A DNA stretch of 64,000 bases from positions 4,640,001 through 4,704,000 of the forward strand of contig NC_019771.1 of assembly GCF_000317695.1 (NCBI RefSeq). Direction: 5' to 3'. Under the pieces are notes generated by a model. It was given only the letters and a program-made list of their open reading frames with translations, did not search any database and had not been told where the DNA came from. Origin of the DNA: Anabaena cylindrica PCC 7122. Lineage in GTDB: Bacteria > Cyanobacteriota > Cyanobacteriia > Cyanobacteriales > Nostocaceae. The position numbers and the translations under genes were made by a program. Shown here one piece after another: positions 25,516 to 34,967 of the stretch (positions are counted from its first letter, which is position 1; the number at the start of each line of letters is the position of its first letter).

Positions 25516-26175
25516 ATGAGTGAAAGTATGGCATTTATCGGCGGAGTTGCTGTAGCTGGTCTGGCGGCTCTCCTCCTGCTAAAAGGAACAAATACTCCTA
25601 TACAACAATCTAATTTTGCTGCTACCCCACAAATGCCATCATTTGTACAGCCCCAGTTAATGCAGCAACCTGTCCAGTATCCCCCTAATTACGGTCAACC
25701 AGCATATCCATATCAACAACCAGTAGCTCCTAATTCCGACCAGCGTGTGGAAATGGAAAAACTGAACATGACATTGGAAAAGCTGAAAACAGATAACGAA
25801 CAGTTGAGGTTACAAAACCTCCAACTCCAGGGACAAGTACAGAATTTCACCCAGCAGCAGTGGCAATTAGCCCAGCAGCAAAATCAACAAAAAATATCAT
25901 CTGTACTCCCATATGAACAGAAAGCTTGGTGGGAATCACCTATAATTTGGGCAGTTGGGGGAGCAACACTAACTATCGGTGGTGGTGTTGTTGTCGCTGG
26001 AGTCTTATCTCTATTTTCTCCAAAACAACATCGTCCCACCCGTACTGTGCAGGTAATTCATCCCTACAATGGCCCCACACCACCATTAGCAAATGTCCGT
26101 CGGGCTGAGTTTTTACCCTCCACTCGGATGGAAACCAGACGCATGGAAACGGCCGAATACGATGAACTACACTAG
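25516..26175 (+). CDS. Hypothetical membrane protein with coiled coil
   Basis: The 219-residue protein has an N-terminal hydrophobic segment (about 5-23, GGVAVAGLAALLLL) and a Pro/Gln/Tyr-rich region (30-75). A coiled coil follows (about 78-125, MEKLNMTLEKLKTDNEQLRL), then a second membrane segment (about 143-168, IIWAVGGATLTIGGGVVVAG) and a basic, Arg-rich tail ending METAEYDELH. Low-complexity Gln runs surround the coil. I do not recognise a family. The predicted topology puts the coiled coil between two membrane anchors. It converges on the Ser/Thr kinase gene. Confidence 0.6.
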   Translation: MSESMAFIGGVAVAGLAALLLLKGTNTPIQQSNFAATPQMPSFVQPQLMQQPVQYPPNYGQPAYPYQQPVAPNSDQRVEMEKLNMTLEKLKTDNEQLRLQNLQLQGQVQNFTQQQWQLAQQQNQQKISSVLPYEQKAWWESPIIWAVGGATLTIGGGVVVAGVLSLFSPKQHRPTRTVQVIHPYNGPTPPLANVRRAEFLPSTRMETRRMETAEYDELH

Positions 26176-26242
26176 AACCTAACTTCATTCGGTCAGGCTG
26201 GTGATTGGTAATGGGAAGAAGATAGTTTCCATTACCAGGCAT

Positions 26243-28123
26243 TTACAAATCACTAGCTGGCTTGTCTGTAGCACCTGGAGTTTGTGTAGAAGTCGGTTTA
26301 TTTTCATTACTATTCTTCTCTTCCTGAGAAAGAACCTGTTTAGCCGCATTTTCAGATGCTTGTTTAAACATTGGTTCTAACTTGTCTTGCCAGTATTTAA
26401 TATTGGGTAATTTTTCAGGATTATCTCGATAAGCTAAAACTTGATCCCATTTACCATCATCAATAGCTTTATTGATATCATTAGCCAGTGCTTCAGCCTT
26501 TGCCCAATCATTCTGCCATTGATTAACAATCTGAACAGTTTCCTTGATTCCTGATGCAGCATTGGCAGGTATTGATCTCAGTATAGCGATCGCACCTTGC
26601 AAATCTCCAGACTCAAACTTCTCTCTAGCTTGTGCGACAATTTTATCCTGATCCTGACCAGCTTGGGTTTTTTCAGATTCTGATATTTCTAGCTGAGAAG
26701 TAGCAACAGGAATAGGTTTAACTTGCGGTTTCGGAACAGGGATAGATGTAATTAAAGAACTATCATCTACCGTTTGCACAGAAATACCTTGATCCCTCAA
26801 GCAAGAAATCCAATTGTCATTATTAGTAATAACTTCGGAATGCGCCCAGGCCAAACGTCCAGACTTGAGTTTCAGTTCAATCCAACCCCGTTTTGTGCGC
26901 TTGCCAGTAACATCAAATTGGCTATTATCACCAACAGTTTTCAAAATATTATCAGAATTAATTGCACTAGGTTCAGAGCGGATATTAGAATTAGCCACCA
27001 CTACAGCCAAGCATTTGTTTCCCAATGTGCGATCGTTCCCTGTCCAATTAGCAGTTAAATTTTTCACATTTGGATATAAATTTGTCACCAAAGCTGCTGC
27101 ACCACCTGCTAATAAGATGCCAATTACCAAAGGCAATGGATCAGGTTTGTTAGACTCTCTGCGAATAGATTTAGAAACCACCGGATTAGCGGGTGCGACA
27201 GCCACGGTGTGCTGTGAAAATACTTGAGAGGGGAGAGACTTAGGAATTTGGTAAATAACCTGTTGAGGAGCCTCTGAAGGCAGAGAATATCCAGAGGCAA
27301 GATTCATCAACTCTCTACAGGCTTGCAGTGCTTCCGTAGCAGTTTGGTAGCGGTCTTTAAAGTGATAACGTACCATCTTGCTGAGAATTTCTGCCAAGCG
27401 GTAGTTAACAGGCAGGAAATGCTGCCAGAGAATTTCACCAGTATTCGGATCTTCTTGTAATTGCTTGGCTGGTACTCCCGTTAAAGCTTGAATAGCAATA
27501 ATACCCAGAGAATAAATATCACTATTAGGACGGGGTTTGCCTTGTCCTTGTTCTGTAGGCATATAGCCGGGTGTACCAATCGCTACTGTCGCCGTGAGTT
27601 GTGCGCCAACCGTCACTAAAGGTGATCTTAATTGTTTAACTGCCCCAAAGTCTACTAAAACCAATCTATAATCAGCAGCGCGACGGATAATATTATCTGG
27701 CTTAATGTCGCGGTGAATGACACCTTGTTGATGGACAAATTCTAAAATACCCAGAACTTCCAGCAACATTTGGATGACTTGGCCTTCATTCCAAGGTTGT
27801 CCCGGAATTAATTCCTCACTCAGAGTATGTCCGTCAACATATTCTTGAACTAAGAAAAATTCTTGATTTTCGTCAAAATAAGCGAGTAGCCTAGGTATTT
27901 GGTCATGATTACCCAGTTTCTCTAAAGTTTCGGCCTCGCTGTTGAAGAGACGTTTAGCCGTTTCAAAAATTTTGGGGTCAGTGCTGGCGGACTTAAGGTG
28001 TTTGACAACGCAGATGGGATTGCCTGGCCGCCTGGTATCTTGGGCAATGTAGGTTTGACCAAATCCTCCTTTCGCCAAGATGCGAATGACTTGGTATCGG
28101 TGGTCTAGTAGTTTGCCTATCAT
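26243..28123 (-). CDS. Membrane-anchored Ser/Thr protein kinase with SH3-like domain
   Basis: The 626-residue protein has an N-terminal Hanks-type kinase (about 8-270): glycine loop LAKGGFGQTY, Lys41 in VVKHLK, catalytic loop HRDIKPDNII, DFGAVKQL and the GTPGYMPTEQ activation segment. A single membrane helix lies at about 330-350 (LPLVIGILLAGGAAALV). The extracytoplasmic part has an SH3b-like module (NSNIRSEPSAINSDNILKTV ... GWIELKLKSGRLAWAHSE) that may bind the cell wall. A helical, TPR-like segment and a Lys/Asn/Thr-rich tail follow. Targets are unknown. Confidence 0.92.
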   Translation of the reverse strand: MIGKLLDHRYQVIRILAKGGFGQTYIAQDTRRPGNPICVVKHLKSASTDPKIFETAKRLFNSEAETLEKLGNHDQIPRLLAYFDENQEFFLVQEYVDGHTLSEELIPGQPWNEGQVIQMLLEVLGILEFVHQQGVIHRDIKPDNIIRRAADYRLVLVDFGAVKQLRSPLVTVGAQLTATVAIGTPGYMPTEQGQGKPRPNSDIYSLGIIAIQALTGVPAKQLQEDPNTGEILWQHFLPVNYRLAEILSKMVRYHFKDRYQTATEALQACRELMNLASGYSLPSEAPQQVIYQIPKSLPSQVFSQHTVAVAPANPVVSKSIRRESNKPDPLPLVIGILLAGGAAALVTNLYPNVKNLTANWTGNDRTLGNKCLAVVVANSNIRSEPSAINSDNILKTVGDNSQFDVTGKRTKRGWIELKLKSGRLAWAHSEVITNNDNWISCLRDQGISVQTVDDSSLITSIPVPKPQVKPIPVATSQLEISESEKTQAGQDQDKIVAQAREKFESGDLQGAIAILRSIPANAASGIKETVQIVNQWQNDWAKAEALANDINKAIDDGKWDQVLAYRDNPEKLPNIKYWQDKLEPMFKQASENAAKQVLSQEEKNSNENKPTSTQTPGATDKPASDL

Positions 28124-28288
28124 ATTCCCTCCCCAGTTTTAATACCTAATTTTCCAGATAGTAATAGATATCTCCAAATTTTCTTCTAGGAAATCCGCTA
28201 TCTTGAGAAAAGATTTAGACTCAAAACGCAGTTTTTTAATAAAAACAACAAATTGTTACGTTTGATTTAGTATCTATGTTAACTAGCA

Positions 28289-28777
28289 ATGCCACCTAAG
28301 ATAACAAATTCCACTACATGGCAGCAAGCTGAACTCCTCATGCAACCTGCATTTATTCGCGTTGTCGATAATATTCGTAAGCATCTTGATGTCTCTTCCT
28401 GGAAAGGAACTTACCACGATGTACTGATTTGGCCGCCTAACACAACTGATGAAACAAAAGCCTTGGTGACACAGTTGTTGCAAGATATGGAATCTGCAAC
28501 ACCCCAACAGGTGGAAGATATTAGAGAAAATCTTGCCCATCTGCCGATGCCCCATCCAGGATACCATCTGCGCTTGCAACGTCAAGAGCAGCAAGTAAAT
28601 GTGGATTTGTGGGATATTTGTTACCAAGTGTGTTTTTTAAATTACAGTGTAGGGATTTATGATGTTGATATTGATACTAGCTTAATTGATGAGTTAGGAG
28701 AAGTGGATTGGCAACATCTGGAAGAAAAAACGAAGCAGCTAGTTAAACACCTATTTGATAGTTTACCAGAGGATTGA
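28289..28777 (+). CDS. Conserved hypothetical protein
   Basis: The 162-residue soluble protein has no signal peptide or membrane segment. Recognisable stretches are WQQAELLMQPAFIRVVDNIR, SWKGTYHDVLIWPP and a Trp/Asp-rich end (LGEVDWQHLEEKTKQLVKHL). I do not recognise a named family, though the composition and clean ATG start at 28289 support a real gene. It is divergent from the kinase gene, with a 165-base shared promoter region. The opposite-strand frame at 28283-28627 is its shadow. Confidence 0.7.
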   Translation: MPPKITNSTTWQQAELLMQPAFIRVVDNIRKHLDVSSWKGTYHDVLIWPPNTTDETKALVTQLLQDMESATPQQVEDIRENLAHLPMPHPGYHLRLQRQEQQVNVDLWDICYQVCFLNYSVGIYDVDIDTSLIDELGEVDWQHLEEKTKQLVKHLFDSLPED

Positions 28778-28886
28778 AGCGTGGGGGTGCTGTGTGTGGG
28801 GTGCTGTGTGGGAATATACAGCTTTCAGAAGAGAATTCTGAAGTCTATCAAGACAAAGCCCACCTTCCTGAACTGAGATCATTTTC

Positions 28887-29741
28887 TTAAGAAGTTGATG
28901 ATAAAACTTGGTAAGGTTGGTTATTTTGTTCCCATGTTTGAATATGTCTATATAACTGTGTATTACGGAAATACGATTCTTCGTATGCCAGTCTTAAAAT
29001 TTTTTCTAATACTTCTGGCTTAACATCATTACTATTCCATGTTCCCCAGACCTTACACAGTCCTATGGACAAAATACAAATTAAATCATGACCACAACAT
29101 ACTTGAAGAGGATCATGATCATCATCTTTTAAATTTTCCAACTTCTCTTGAATATCTTTTTCTATAAGTGCTGGCTTTTGGGAGTGGTCTTTAACTGCTT
29201 TAATCAGTTTTATAGTATCTATGGCTAAAGTTTTAGGTTCTAGAAATTTACTAAAGGTTAAATCTTCAAATTTAAGAGATAAATTAAATTTCAAAGATAG
29301 CCATCTTAAATAACCAATAATTTTGCCAGTTTCAAGTAGAGTTATAGTGATATTTTTAGCATAATTTTTAATCTTTTCTTCACTGCCAAACTCACGAATT
29401 ACCTTATCAAGTGCTGGGGATTGAATTAGCATAATTTCTAAATCATGATAATCAGTCACCAATAAGTTTGGACTAGCTGGTAAAATATCTTCAAGTCTAG
29501 AAAAATCTGCATCAATAATAGCCAACACACCTGCAAAATTATTTTTTTCCAAAATAGCTAACGCGCCGATAGCTTTTTCTTTATTGTAAGCAACTGAAAG
29601 TTCACATTTTTTATTATCTAAACAGCGTTCATATACCCGCGCATCTGTAGAACCCTCAACAATTATAAAAGTCCCTGAGTAAGCACTACGCCTCATACGA
29701 ATCTGATTAGCAATAAACTCAGGTGTGATAGATTCTCTCAT
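28887..29741 (-). CDS. DUF4435 TOPRIM-like protein, AriB-like half of a PARIS-type defence pair
   Basis: The 284-residue protein has the TOPRIM-like pattern of DUF4435: Glu29 in FIIVEGSTDARVYERC, Asp77 and Asp79 in LAIIDADFSRL, and a TDYHDLEIML motif at 96-105. In PARIS anti-phage systems the DUF4435 protein AriB is a TOPRIM nuclease released by the ATPase AriA when a phage anti-restriction protein is sensed. Its ATG overlaps the ATPase stop in an ATGA arrangement, the tight coupling expected for such a pair. Assignment to PARIS is by domain pairing and order; other DUF4435 systems exist. Confidence 0.75.
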   Translation of the reverse strand: MRESITPEFIANQIRMRRSAYSGTFIIVEGSTDARVYERCLDNKKCELSVAYNKEKAIGALAILEKNNFAGVLAIIDADFSRLEDILPASPNLLVTDYHDLEIMLIQSPALDKVIREFGSEEKIKNYAKNITITLLETGKIIGYLRWLSLKFNLSLKFEDLTFSKFLEPKTLAIDTIKLIKAVKDHSQKPALIEKDIQEKLENLKDDDHDPLQVCCGHDLICILSIGLCKVWGTWNSNDVKPEVLEKILRLAYEESYFRNTQLYRHIQTWEQNNQPYQVLSSTS

Positions 29742-31015
29742 ATCTGAGGACCTTTCAATTCAACTGTTAAATCCCATCGATCATGAATAATACTAGGAGA
29801 ATGCGTCGCTAATAAAACATCTATATTAGCAATTTTTGTAATTTCTTTTAAATCCTTAAGAAAATTCACTTGCCACTCCACGTGCAATGAAAGTTCTGGC
29901 TCATCAATGAGGATTAATGTGTTAGGTTGGACTTTAAATAATAACTCATAAAGCATAACTAATTCGTGCTGTTCTCCAGAAGATAATTTTTCTGGTGATA
30001 AAGAATTACCATTAGAGGTAAAAGTAAAACCTTTATCTTTGCTGATATTTATTTGCTTGTAAGAAAATCTTTGATTGATAATCCTCTTCATCAATTCTAT
30101 TTTTTGAGATAGATTATCAAAAATATTAAGTTTATTTTCAACATCTTCAACATAAACTGATAAAACCTTTTTTGTATTTTCATCTATTTGCTCAAAAATT
30201 TGGAAGTTTGAGTTTTCATCTTTATCTAATAATCCAGCATTTATCAAATGAGTTCGCTTTTCTTCAATTTCATCTAACTTTTGATATAGTTGCTTATCTG
30301 TCAGTTCAGTTGAAGCTTGTCTTTTAACTAATCTTGCTGGAAAAGTTCTATCAAGTGATTGAGATAACATACCATACTCAGCTAATTTTTCCTGAATATT
30401 TTCTGCAAGTTCATTTGCATAACTAGTCACAGATGGAATCATTGAATTATTGTCTGATATATTTAATAATCTCTGGGATTCTATGAAACGAATATTTATA
30501 GAAGTAATAATAGTCTGCAACCATTCTGGTATTGTTTCAGGTTGAAATCCATATAAAATTTTTGTAGATTGTTTAAGGCGTTCTACAGCAACCAAGTACC
30601 TCTCTTTATCGCTCATGAAATATTCAGAATTTTTTGATTTTATAGGTATATTGAAATTTTTATTTTCTATAAAATCATAGTCATGTTGATTTAGAGAAAA
30701 TTCATACTCATTGCTACTACTATTTTTGAAGAATATTATGATCTCAGTTTTTATATCACCATCAATAGCAGATTTGGCTTTTTTGTTCAGTCGAATATAA
30801 CTACCATCATCAAAATCGATCTGGAAGTTATTAAATATAATATTGTATAGTTCTGAAAACCGGAAATTAAAAAAATTATTTAATAGCCTAAGTATTGCTG
30901 TTTTACCAACACCATTTAAACCGTAAATTATAGTTATACGGTCTTCCGTATTCAGAGGAATGACATGATTAAAAATGCCAAAAAGTTCGGTTACTGAAAT
31001 TTGCTTAATTCTCAT
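29738..31015 (-). CDS. ABC/SMC-type AAA ATPase, AriA-like half of a PARIS-type defence pair
   Basis: The 425-residue ATPase has Walker A GLNGVGKT (32-39), a long helical insertion (about 150-320), signature LSSGEQHELVML (344-355), Walker B LILIDEPELSLH (367-378) and H-loop ATHSPS (403-408). This is the RecF/SMC-like class used in OLD, RloA and AriA ATPases. With the overlapping DUF4435 gene it forms a two-gene operon resembling PARIS. In that system AriA holds AriB inactive until triggered. Codon use is AT-richer than in the housekeeping genes nearby, suggesting acquisition. Confidence 0.8.
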   Translation of the reverse strand: MRIKQISVTELFGIFNHVIPLNTEDRITIIYGLNGVGKTAILRLLNNFFNFRFSELYNIIFNNFQIDFDDGSYIRLNKKAKSAIDGDIKTEIIIFFKNSSSNEYEFSLNQHDYDFIENKNFNIPIKSKNSEYFMSDKERYLVAVERLKQSTKILYGFQPETIPEWLQTIITSINIRFIESQRLLNISDNNSMIPSVTSYANELAENIQEKLAEYGMLSQSLDRTFPARLVKRQASTELTDKQLYQKLDEIEEKRTHLINAGLLDKDENSNFQIFEQIDENTKKVLSVYVEDVENKLNIFDNLSQKIELMKRIINQRFSYKQINISKDKGFTFTSNGNSLSPEKLSSGEQHELVMLYELLFKVQPNTLILIDEPELSLHVEWQVNFLKDLKEITKIANIDVLLATHSPSIIHDRWDLTVELKGPQI

Positions 31016-31467
31016 ATTGTCCTCTTTAAAATAACTATTTTACAGCACATTTATATGATTAAATGATTTCTTTATCAGTTCAAGAGCCATACCTTTGATA
31101 AGTTGCGCGTCTGCTCTCTTCTCTGCGAGAAGATATACCAACGAGTCCCGTTAGTGGTACGCCGAAGGCATCGCTCTTACAAAAGTTATACTTTTTGTCA
31201 TTCAAATATATTGATTTTGTAAAGTTTATCAGTAAAGAGGCTGTTTGACTTGACACAGATTAATACAGTAGTAAAATCTCTAAATTAAACTGGAGCAAAG
31301 ACCGCTGTTTTCATACTAGTGTACAATTTTACTGATAACGTACATTATTACCAAGAATCTATCCGAGAAAACCATTCTGGGATAGGATGATAAGTCAACG
31401 ATGCTTTGCTCCAATATCAATAATATTGAGTTTTTAAGATTTTATGGACAGATGTCCACCAGATGGC
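31016..31467. other. Intergenic region upstream of mgtE leader
   Basis: This gap lies between the divergent ATPase gene and mgtE. It contains a degenerate repeat fragment at about 31104-31180 (with GTACGCCGAAGGCATCGCTC) and AT-rich sequence. A short hairpin TGGACA/TGTCCA lies at 31445-31458. No gene is supported. Confidence 0.5.
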
Positions 31468-31535
31468 AGTAGCAACCTCCTCTAAGCTGGCGAGTTAGTC
31501 TCCCAGCGTGGGGGAGACTATAGGAGGTATTTACT
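31468..31535 (+). promoter_or_regulatory. mgtE leader hairpin that sequesters the ribosome binding site
   Basis: The mgtE Shine-Dalgarno AGGAGGT (31522-31528) is the exact complement of ACCTCCT (31475-31481). Inside, TAGTCTCCC (31496-31504) pairs with GGGAGACTA (31512-31520). Outside, AGTA (31468-31471) pairs with TACT (31532-31535) just before the ATG. The stacked stems would hide the ribosome binding site, so a translational switch is likely. Because MgtE carries Mg2+, magnesium is the obvious candidate signal. I see no match to the M-box (ykoK) riboswitch. Confidence 0.6.
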
Positions 31536-32885
31536 ATGCTCACACAAGATGTTCGCAATGCCCTAGACATTGCTGACTTGAATCAACTTAAGTTTGATTT
31601 AAATCGGTTACAACCCGTAGATGTTGGGGAATACATCACACAGTTGCCGGAAAAACAAAGAGCGATCGCATTTCGTCTCCTCAACAAGGCTCAGGCTATA
31701 GATGTCTTTGAATATTTACCCACAGAAATACAAGAAGAACTCATAAATTCTCTCCATGATGTCCAAGTTGTACATCTAGTGGAAGAAATGAGTCCCGACG
31801 AACGAGCATACTTGTTTGATGAACTACCAGCAGGAGTAGTCAAACGGCTGTTACAACAATTAAGCCCCGAACAAAGACAGGCTACAGCAACCATTCTCGG
31901 TTATCCAGAAGGGACTGCTGGGCGGGTAATGACAACGGAATATGTTCGGTTACGTCAAGGCTTAACTGTGGGTGAGGCCTTAACTAAAATCCGCCTGCAA
32001 GACGAAGATAAAGAAACAATTTACTACGCTTATGTCACAGATGATAACCGCACCTTAGTAAGTGTTGTTTCTTTGAGACAGTTGTTATTTACTTTTCCTG
32101 AAGTTTTAATTAAAGATATTGCTAGTGATCATGTAATTAAAGTTAAAACTGAAACTTCCCAAGAAGAAGTTGCTCGCATCATGCAGCGTTATGACTTAAT
32201 AGCGATGCCAGTAGTGGATAGGGAAGATAGATTAGTGGGAATTATTACCATTGATGATGTCATTGATATTTTAGAAGAAGAAGCAACTGAAGATATTCAA
32301 AAATTGGCGGGGGTAAGTGGTGATGAATCTGCTTTATCTTCTCCACTGGTAACAATTTGCAAACGATTGCCTTGGTTGTTAGGGATTATGGGATTGTATA
32401 TAGGTGCTGCTAGTGCGATCGCTCCTTTTCAATCTGTAATTGCTGCTGTACCAGTCCTCGCTGTGATTATGCCCATTTTTTCTAACACAGGTGGCACTGT
32501 CGGCATCCAATCTTTAACCGTCACTATTCGCGGCTTAGGAGTGGGAGAAGTCACACCCAAAGATACTCTGAAAATTCTTCGTAAAGAACTGTTAGCGGGT
32601 TTAGGAACAGCCTTAGCTTTGTGCATAACTATGATGCTGCTGTCCCTAATTTGGGCTAAACCCCAAGAAAGATGGGTAGCTTTGATTGCAGGAACAGTCA
32701 TGGCAACTAATACAATTGTCGCTGTTACCCTCGGTACTTTACTACCAATGGCTTTAACCCGTTGGAAGCTAGATCCGGCTTTAATGAGTGGGCCATTAGT
32801 CACCACACTTCTGGATACAATTGGCTTTTTAACCTTTCTCAGCATGATTTCTATTGCTTTAAAGGTTTTTCATCTACAACCTTAA
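31536..32885 (+). CDS. mgtE: Magnesium transporter MgtE
   Basis: MgtE is a homodimeric, Mg2+-gated magnesium channel of the plasma membrane. The 449-residue protein has the MgtE N-terminal domain (about 20-125, VVHLVEEMSPDERAYLFDEL, LLQQLSPEQR), a tandem CBS pair (about 130-260, MTTEYVRLRQGLTVGEAL ... GIITIDDVIDILEEEATEDI) and five membrane helices from about 285. The pore region includes MPIFSNTGGTVGIQS and MATNTIVAVTLGTLLPM. Length is normal. A strong AGGAGGT precedes the ATG and lies in the predicted leader hairpin. Confidence 0.96.
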   Translation: MLTQDVRNALDIADLNQLKFDLNRLQPVDVGEYITQLPEKQRAIAFRLLNKAQAIDVFEYLPTEIQEELINSLHDVQVVHLVEEMSPDERAYLFDELPAGVVKRLLQQLSPEQRQATATILGYPEGTAGRVMTTEYVRLRQGLTVGEALTKIRLQDEDKETIYYAYVTDDNRTLVSVVSLRQLLFTFPEVLIKDIASDHVIKVKTETSQEEVARIMQRYDLIAMPVVDREDRLVGIITIDDVIDILEEEATEDIQKLAGVSGDESALSSPLVTICKRLPWLLGIMGLYIGAASAIAPFQSVIAAVPVLAVIMPIFSNTGGTVGIQSLTVTIRGLGVGEVTPKDTLKILRKELLAGLGTALALCITMMLLSLIWAKPQERWVALIAGTVMATNTIVAVTLGTLLPMALTRWKLDPALMSGPLVTTLLDTIGFLTFLSMISIALKVFHLQP

Positions 32886-33074
32886 ATAGCCACATTTGCC
32901 GAAAAATTCAAGTCTGCACTTAGCAACTTTTAGAGTGAGAGTTATGGACAGATTTATTGTTTGGTAGGCAAATGATAGAACAAAAGTATGATTATGTGCG
33001 TCTACATATGTAAATTCACAAGCTGTAGAGAAACATTCAGTATCAATCTCTACAACCGAAATTAATAGTTATTT

Positions 33075-34070
33075 ATGCCTAGTACTACCTGGAATCGTCA
33101 TCACATTCTTTCCCTGGCTGACTTCACAACTTTTGAATATAACGCGGTTTTGCAAACTGCGGCCTCATTTCAAGAGGTACTATCACGGAGAACAAAAAAA
33201 GTACCTACCTTACAGGGACAGGTGGTGGCCAATCTATTTTTTGAATCCTCTACCCGCACACGCAGTAGTTTTGAAATTGCTGCTAAACGTTTAAGTGCGG
33301 ATACCCTCAACTTTGCAGCTGCGACTTCTTCCATGACAAAGGGAGAGACAATTCTCGACACAGCGAAGACCTATTTGGCGATGGGAACTGATATTATGGT
33401 GATTCGCCATCGAGAAGCGGGAGTTCCACAAGCGATCGCTCAAGAAATGGATCGTTTAGGTGTCAAAGTCAGTGTCCTCAACGCCGGTGATGGTCAACAC
33501 GAGCATCCTTCCCAAGGATTACTTGACTTATTTACCATTTGTACATTAATTGATCCAGCCCAACCCCGCATCGAACTATTACAAGGTAAAAAAATAGCTC
33601 TTGTTGGCGATATTCTCCATTCTCGCGTAGCGCGTTCTAATATTTGGAGTTTAATTGCCAGTGGTGCTGAAGTTCATCTTGCAGCACCGCCAACATTATT
33701 ACCTAAATTCTTTAGTGAATATTTAGGTGAAGCAGCAAACACAGGCAAGTTATTCACCCATTGGCAAATAGAACCAGCTTTAGAAAATGCCGATTATGTC
33801 ATGACATTGCGGTTACAAAAAGAGCGCATGACGGCTCATTTATTGCCAAGTTTGCGAGAATATCATCAACTATTTGGTATTACTCGCGCCAAACTCAAAC
33901 TGTGTAAACCTAATGTTAAAGTTTTACATCCAGGCCCAGTTAATCGGGGTGTAGAAATTAGCTCTGACTTAATGGATGATCCTGAATTTAGCTTAATTCA
34001 ATCACAAGTTACCAGTGGCGTAGCCGTGCGAATGGCGTTGTTGTATTTTATTGGTAGTGGTAGAGCCTGA
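33075..34070 (+). CDS. pyrB: Aspartate carbamoyltransferase catalytic chain
   Basis: PyrB condenses carbamoyl phosphate and aspartate to carbamoylaspartate, the committed step of pyrimidine synthesis. The 331-residue protein has the carbamoyl phosphate loop FFESSTRTRSSFE (about 54-66), the HPSQGLLDLF motif, GDILHSRVARSNIW in the aspartate domain, and LHPGPVNRGVEISSDL. No regulatory chain gene pyrI is nearby, as usual in cyanobacteria. It stands alone 189 bases after mgtE. Confidence 0.97.
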   Translation: MPSTTWNRHHILSLADFTTFEYNAVLQTAASFQEVLSRRTKKVPTLQGQVVANLFFESSTRTRSSFEIAAKRLSADTLNFAAATSSMTKGETILDTAKTYLAMGTDIMVIRHREAGVPQAIAQEMDRLGVKVSVLNAGDGQHEHPSQGLLDLFTICTLIDPAQPRIELLQGKKIALVGDILHSRVARSNIWSLIASGAEVHLAAPPTLLPKFFSEYLGEAANTGKLFTHWQIEPALENADYVMTLRLQKERMTAHLLPSLREYHQLFGITRAKLKLCKPNVKVLHPGPVNRGVEISSDLMDDPEFSLIQSQVTSGVAVRMALLYFIGSGRA

Positions 34071-34175
34071 TAAAAAGAGGCAGGGAGCAGGGGGGCAGGG
34101 GAGAATAATTTCTTACCAATCACCCTCCTTATTGATCGAATAAAATAAAAACAAATCAACAATGAGGAAGTCTTT

Positions 34176-34913
34176 ATGGCAACCCAAATCAGTGAAATCA
34201 AATCTCCCACTGAACCGGTCATCTCTTGGGAAGCCTTACCCCATGATTTTCAGTTAGAGGATGAACCGGTGGAAAATACAGGACAGCCAATTTTGGCTGG
34301 TGCTTTGCGAGAAAGCTTAGAAATTGCGGGTTTTATTCAACCGCAGATGTTGATAGCCTCAAATTTTGGTTTATGTGCCACATTAGACGGTCAATTTATT
34401 GCTAAAGCACCTGATTGGCTATATATTCCTTCAGTGAAAGAGATTGTACCTGAACGCAAAAGCTACACACCCAATTTAGAAGGGGATGTTCCGGCTATAG
34501 TCATAGAATTTTTATCTGATACTGAAGGGGGAAAATATTCTGTTAAGCGAACATATCCACCAGGAAAATGGTTTTTTTACGAGCAAATTTTACAAGTTCC
34601 CATTTATGTAATTTTTGATCCAGATGGTGGTTTATTAGAATTTTATCAACTAGAAAATGGTCGCTACGAATTAAAGCAAGCGAATGAAAATGGTCTGCAT
34701 TGGATTGATGCAATGGGTCTATTTTTAGGAACTTGGAGAGGAGAAAAAGAAGCCAGAACAGGGTATTGGTTAAGATGGTGGGATAAAGAGGGTAATTTGT
34801 TACCTTGGTCTGTAGAAAAGATTGCAGAAGAACGTCATGAGAAAGAACGGCTAATAGCTTATTTGAAATCCCAAGGGATTGATCCGAATAATTTACCAAC
34901 CGCTACGAATTAG
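34176..34913 (+). CDS. Uma2 family PD-(D/E)XK protein
   Basis: This 245-residue Uma2 (DUF820) protein has the long form of the domain. The core includes APDWLYIPSVKEI and PAIVIEFLSDTEGGKYSVKR, with Asp, Glu and Lys candidates for the nuclease-like site, followed by YEQILQVPIYVIFDPDGGLL. The C-terminal tail holds GNLLPWSVEKIAEERHEKER and SQGIDPNNLP, common in cyanobacterial Uma2 proteins. It is only distantly related to the Uma2 gene at 21141. Biological role unknown. Confidence 0.85.
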   Translation: MATQISEIKSPTEPVISWEALPHDFQLEDEPVENTGQPILAGALRESLEIAGFIQPQMLIASNFGLCATLDGQFIAKAPDWLYIPSVKEIVPERKSYTPNLEGDVPAIVIEFLSDTEGGKYSVKRTYPPGKWFFYEQILQVPIYVIFDPDGGLLEFYQLENGRYELKQANENGLHWIDAMGLFLGTWRGEKEARTGYWLRWWDKEGNLLPWSVEKIAEERHEKERLIAYLKSQGIDPNNLPTATN

Positions 34914-34967
34914 CTATAGATGTAGGGATTTAGTATTGCTAAACCCTCACACTGCGTATAATATATT

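Noticed and set aside
31300..31535. M-box (ykoK) riboswitch upstream of mgtE
   Set aside because: I see none of the conserved M-box sequence blocks. The leader is a simpler stacked hairpin over the ribosome binding site.
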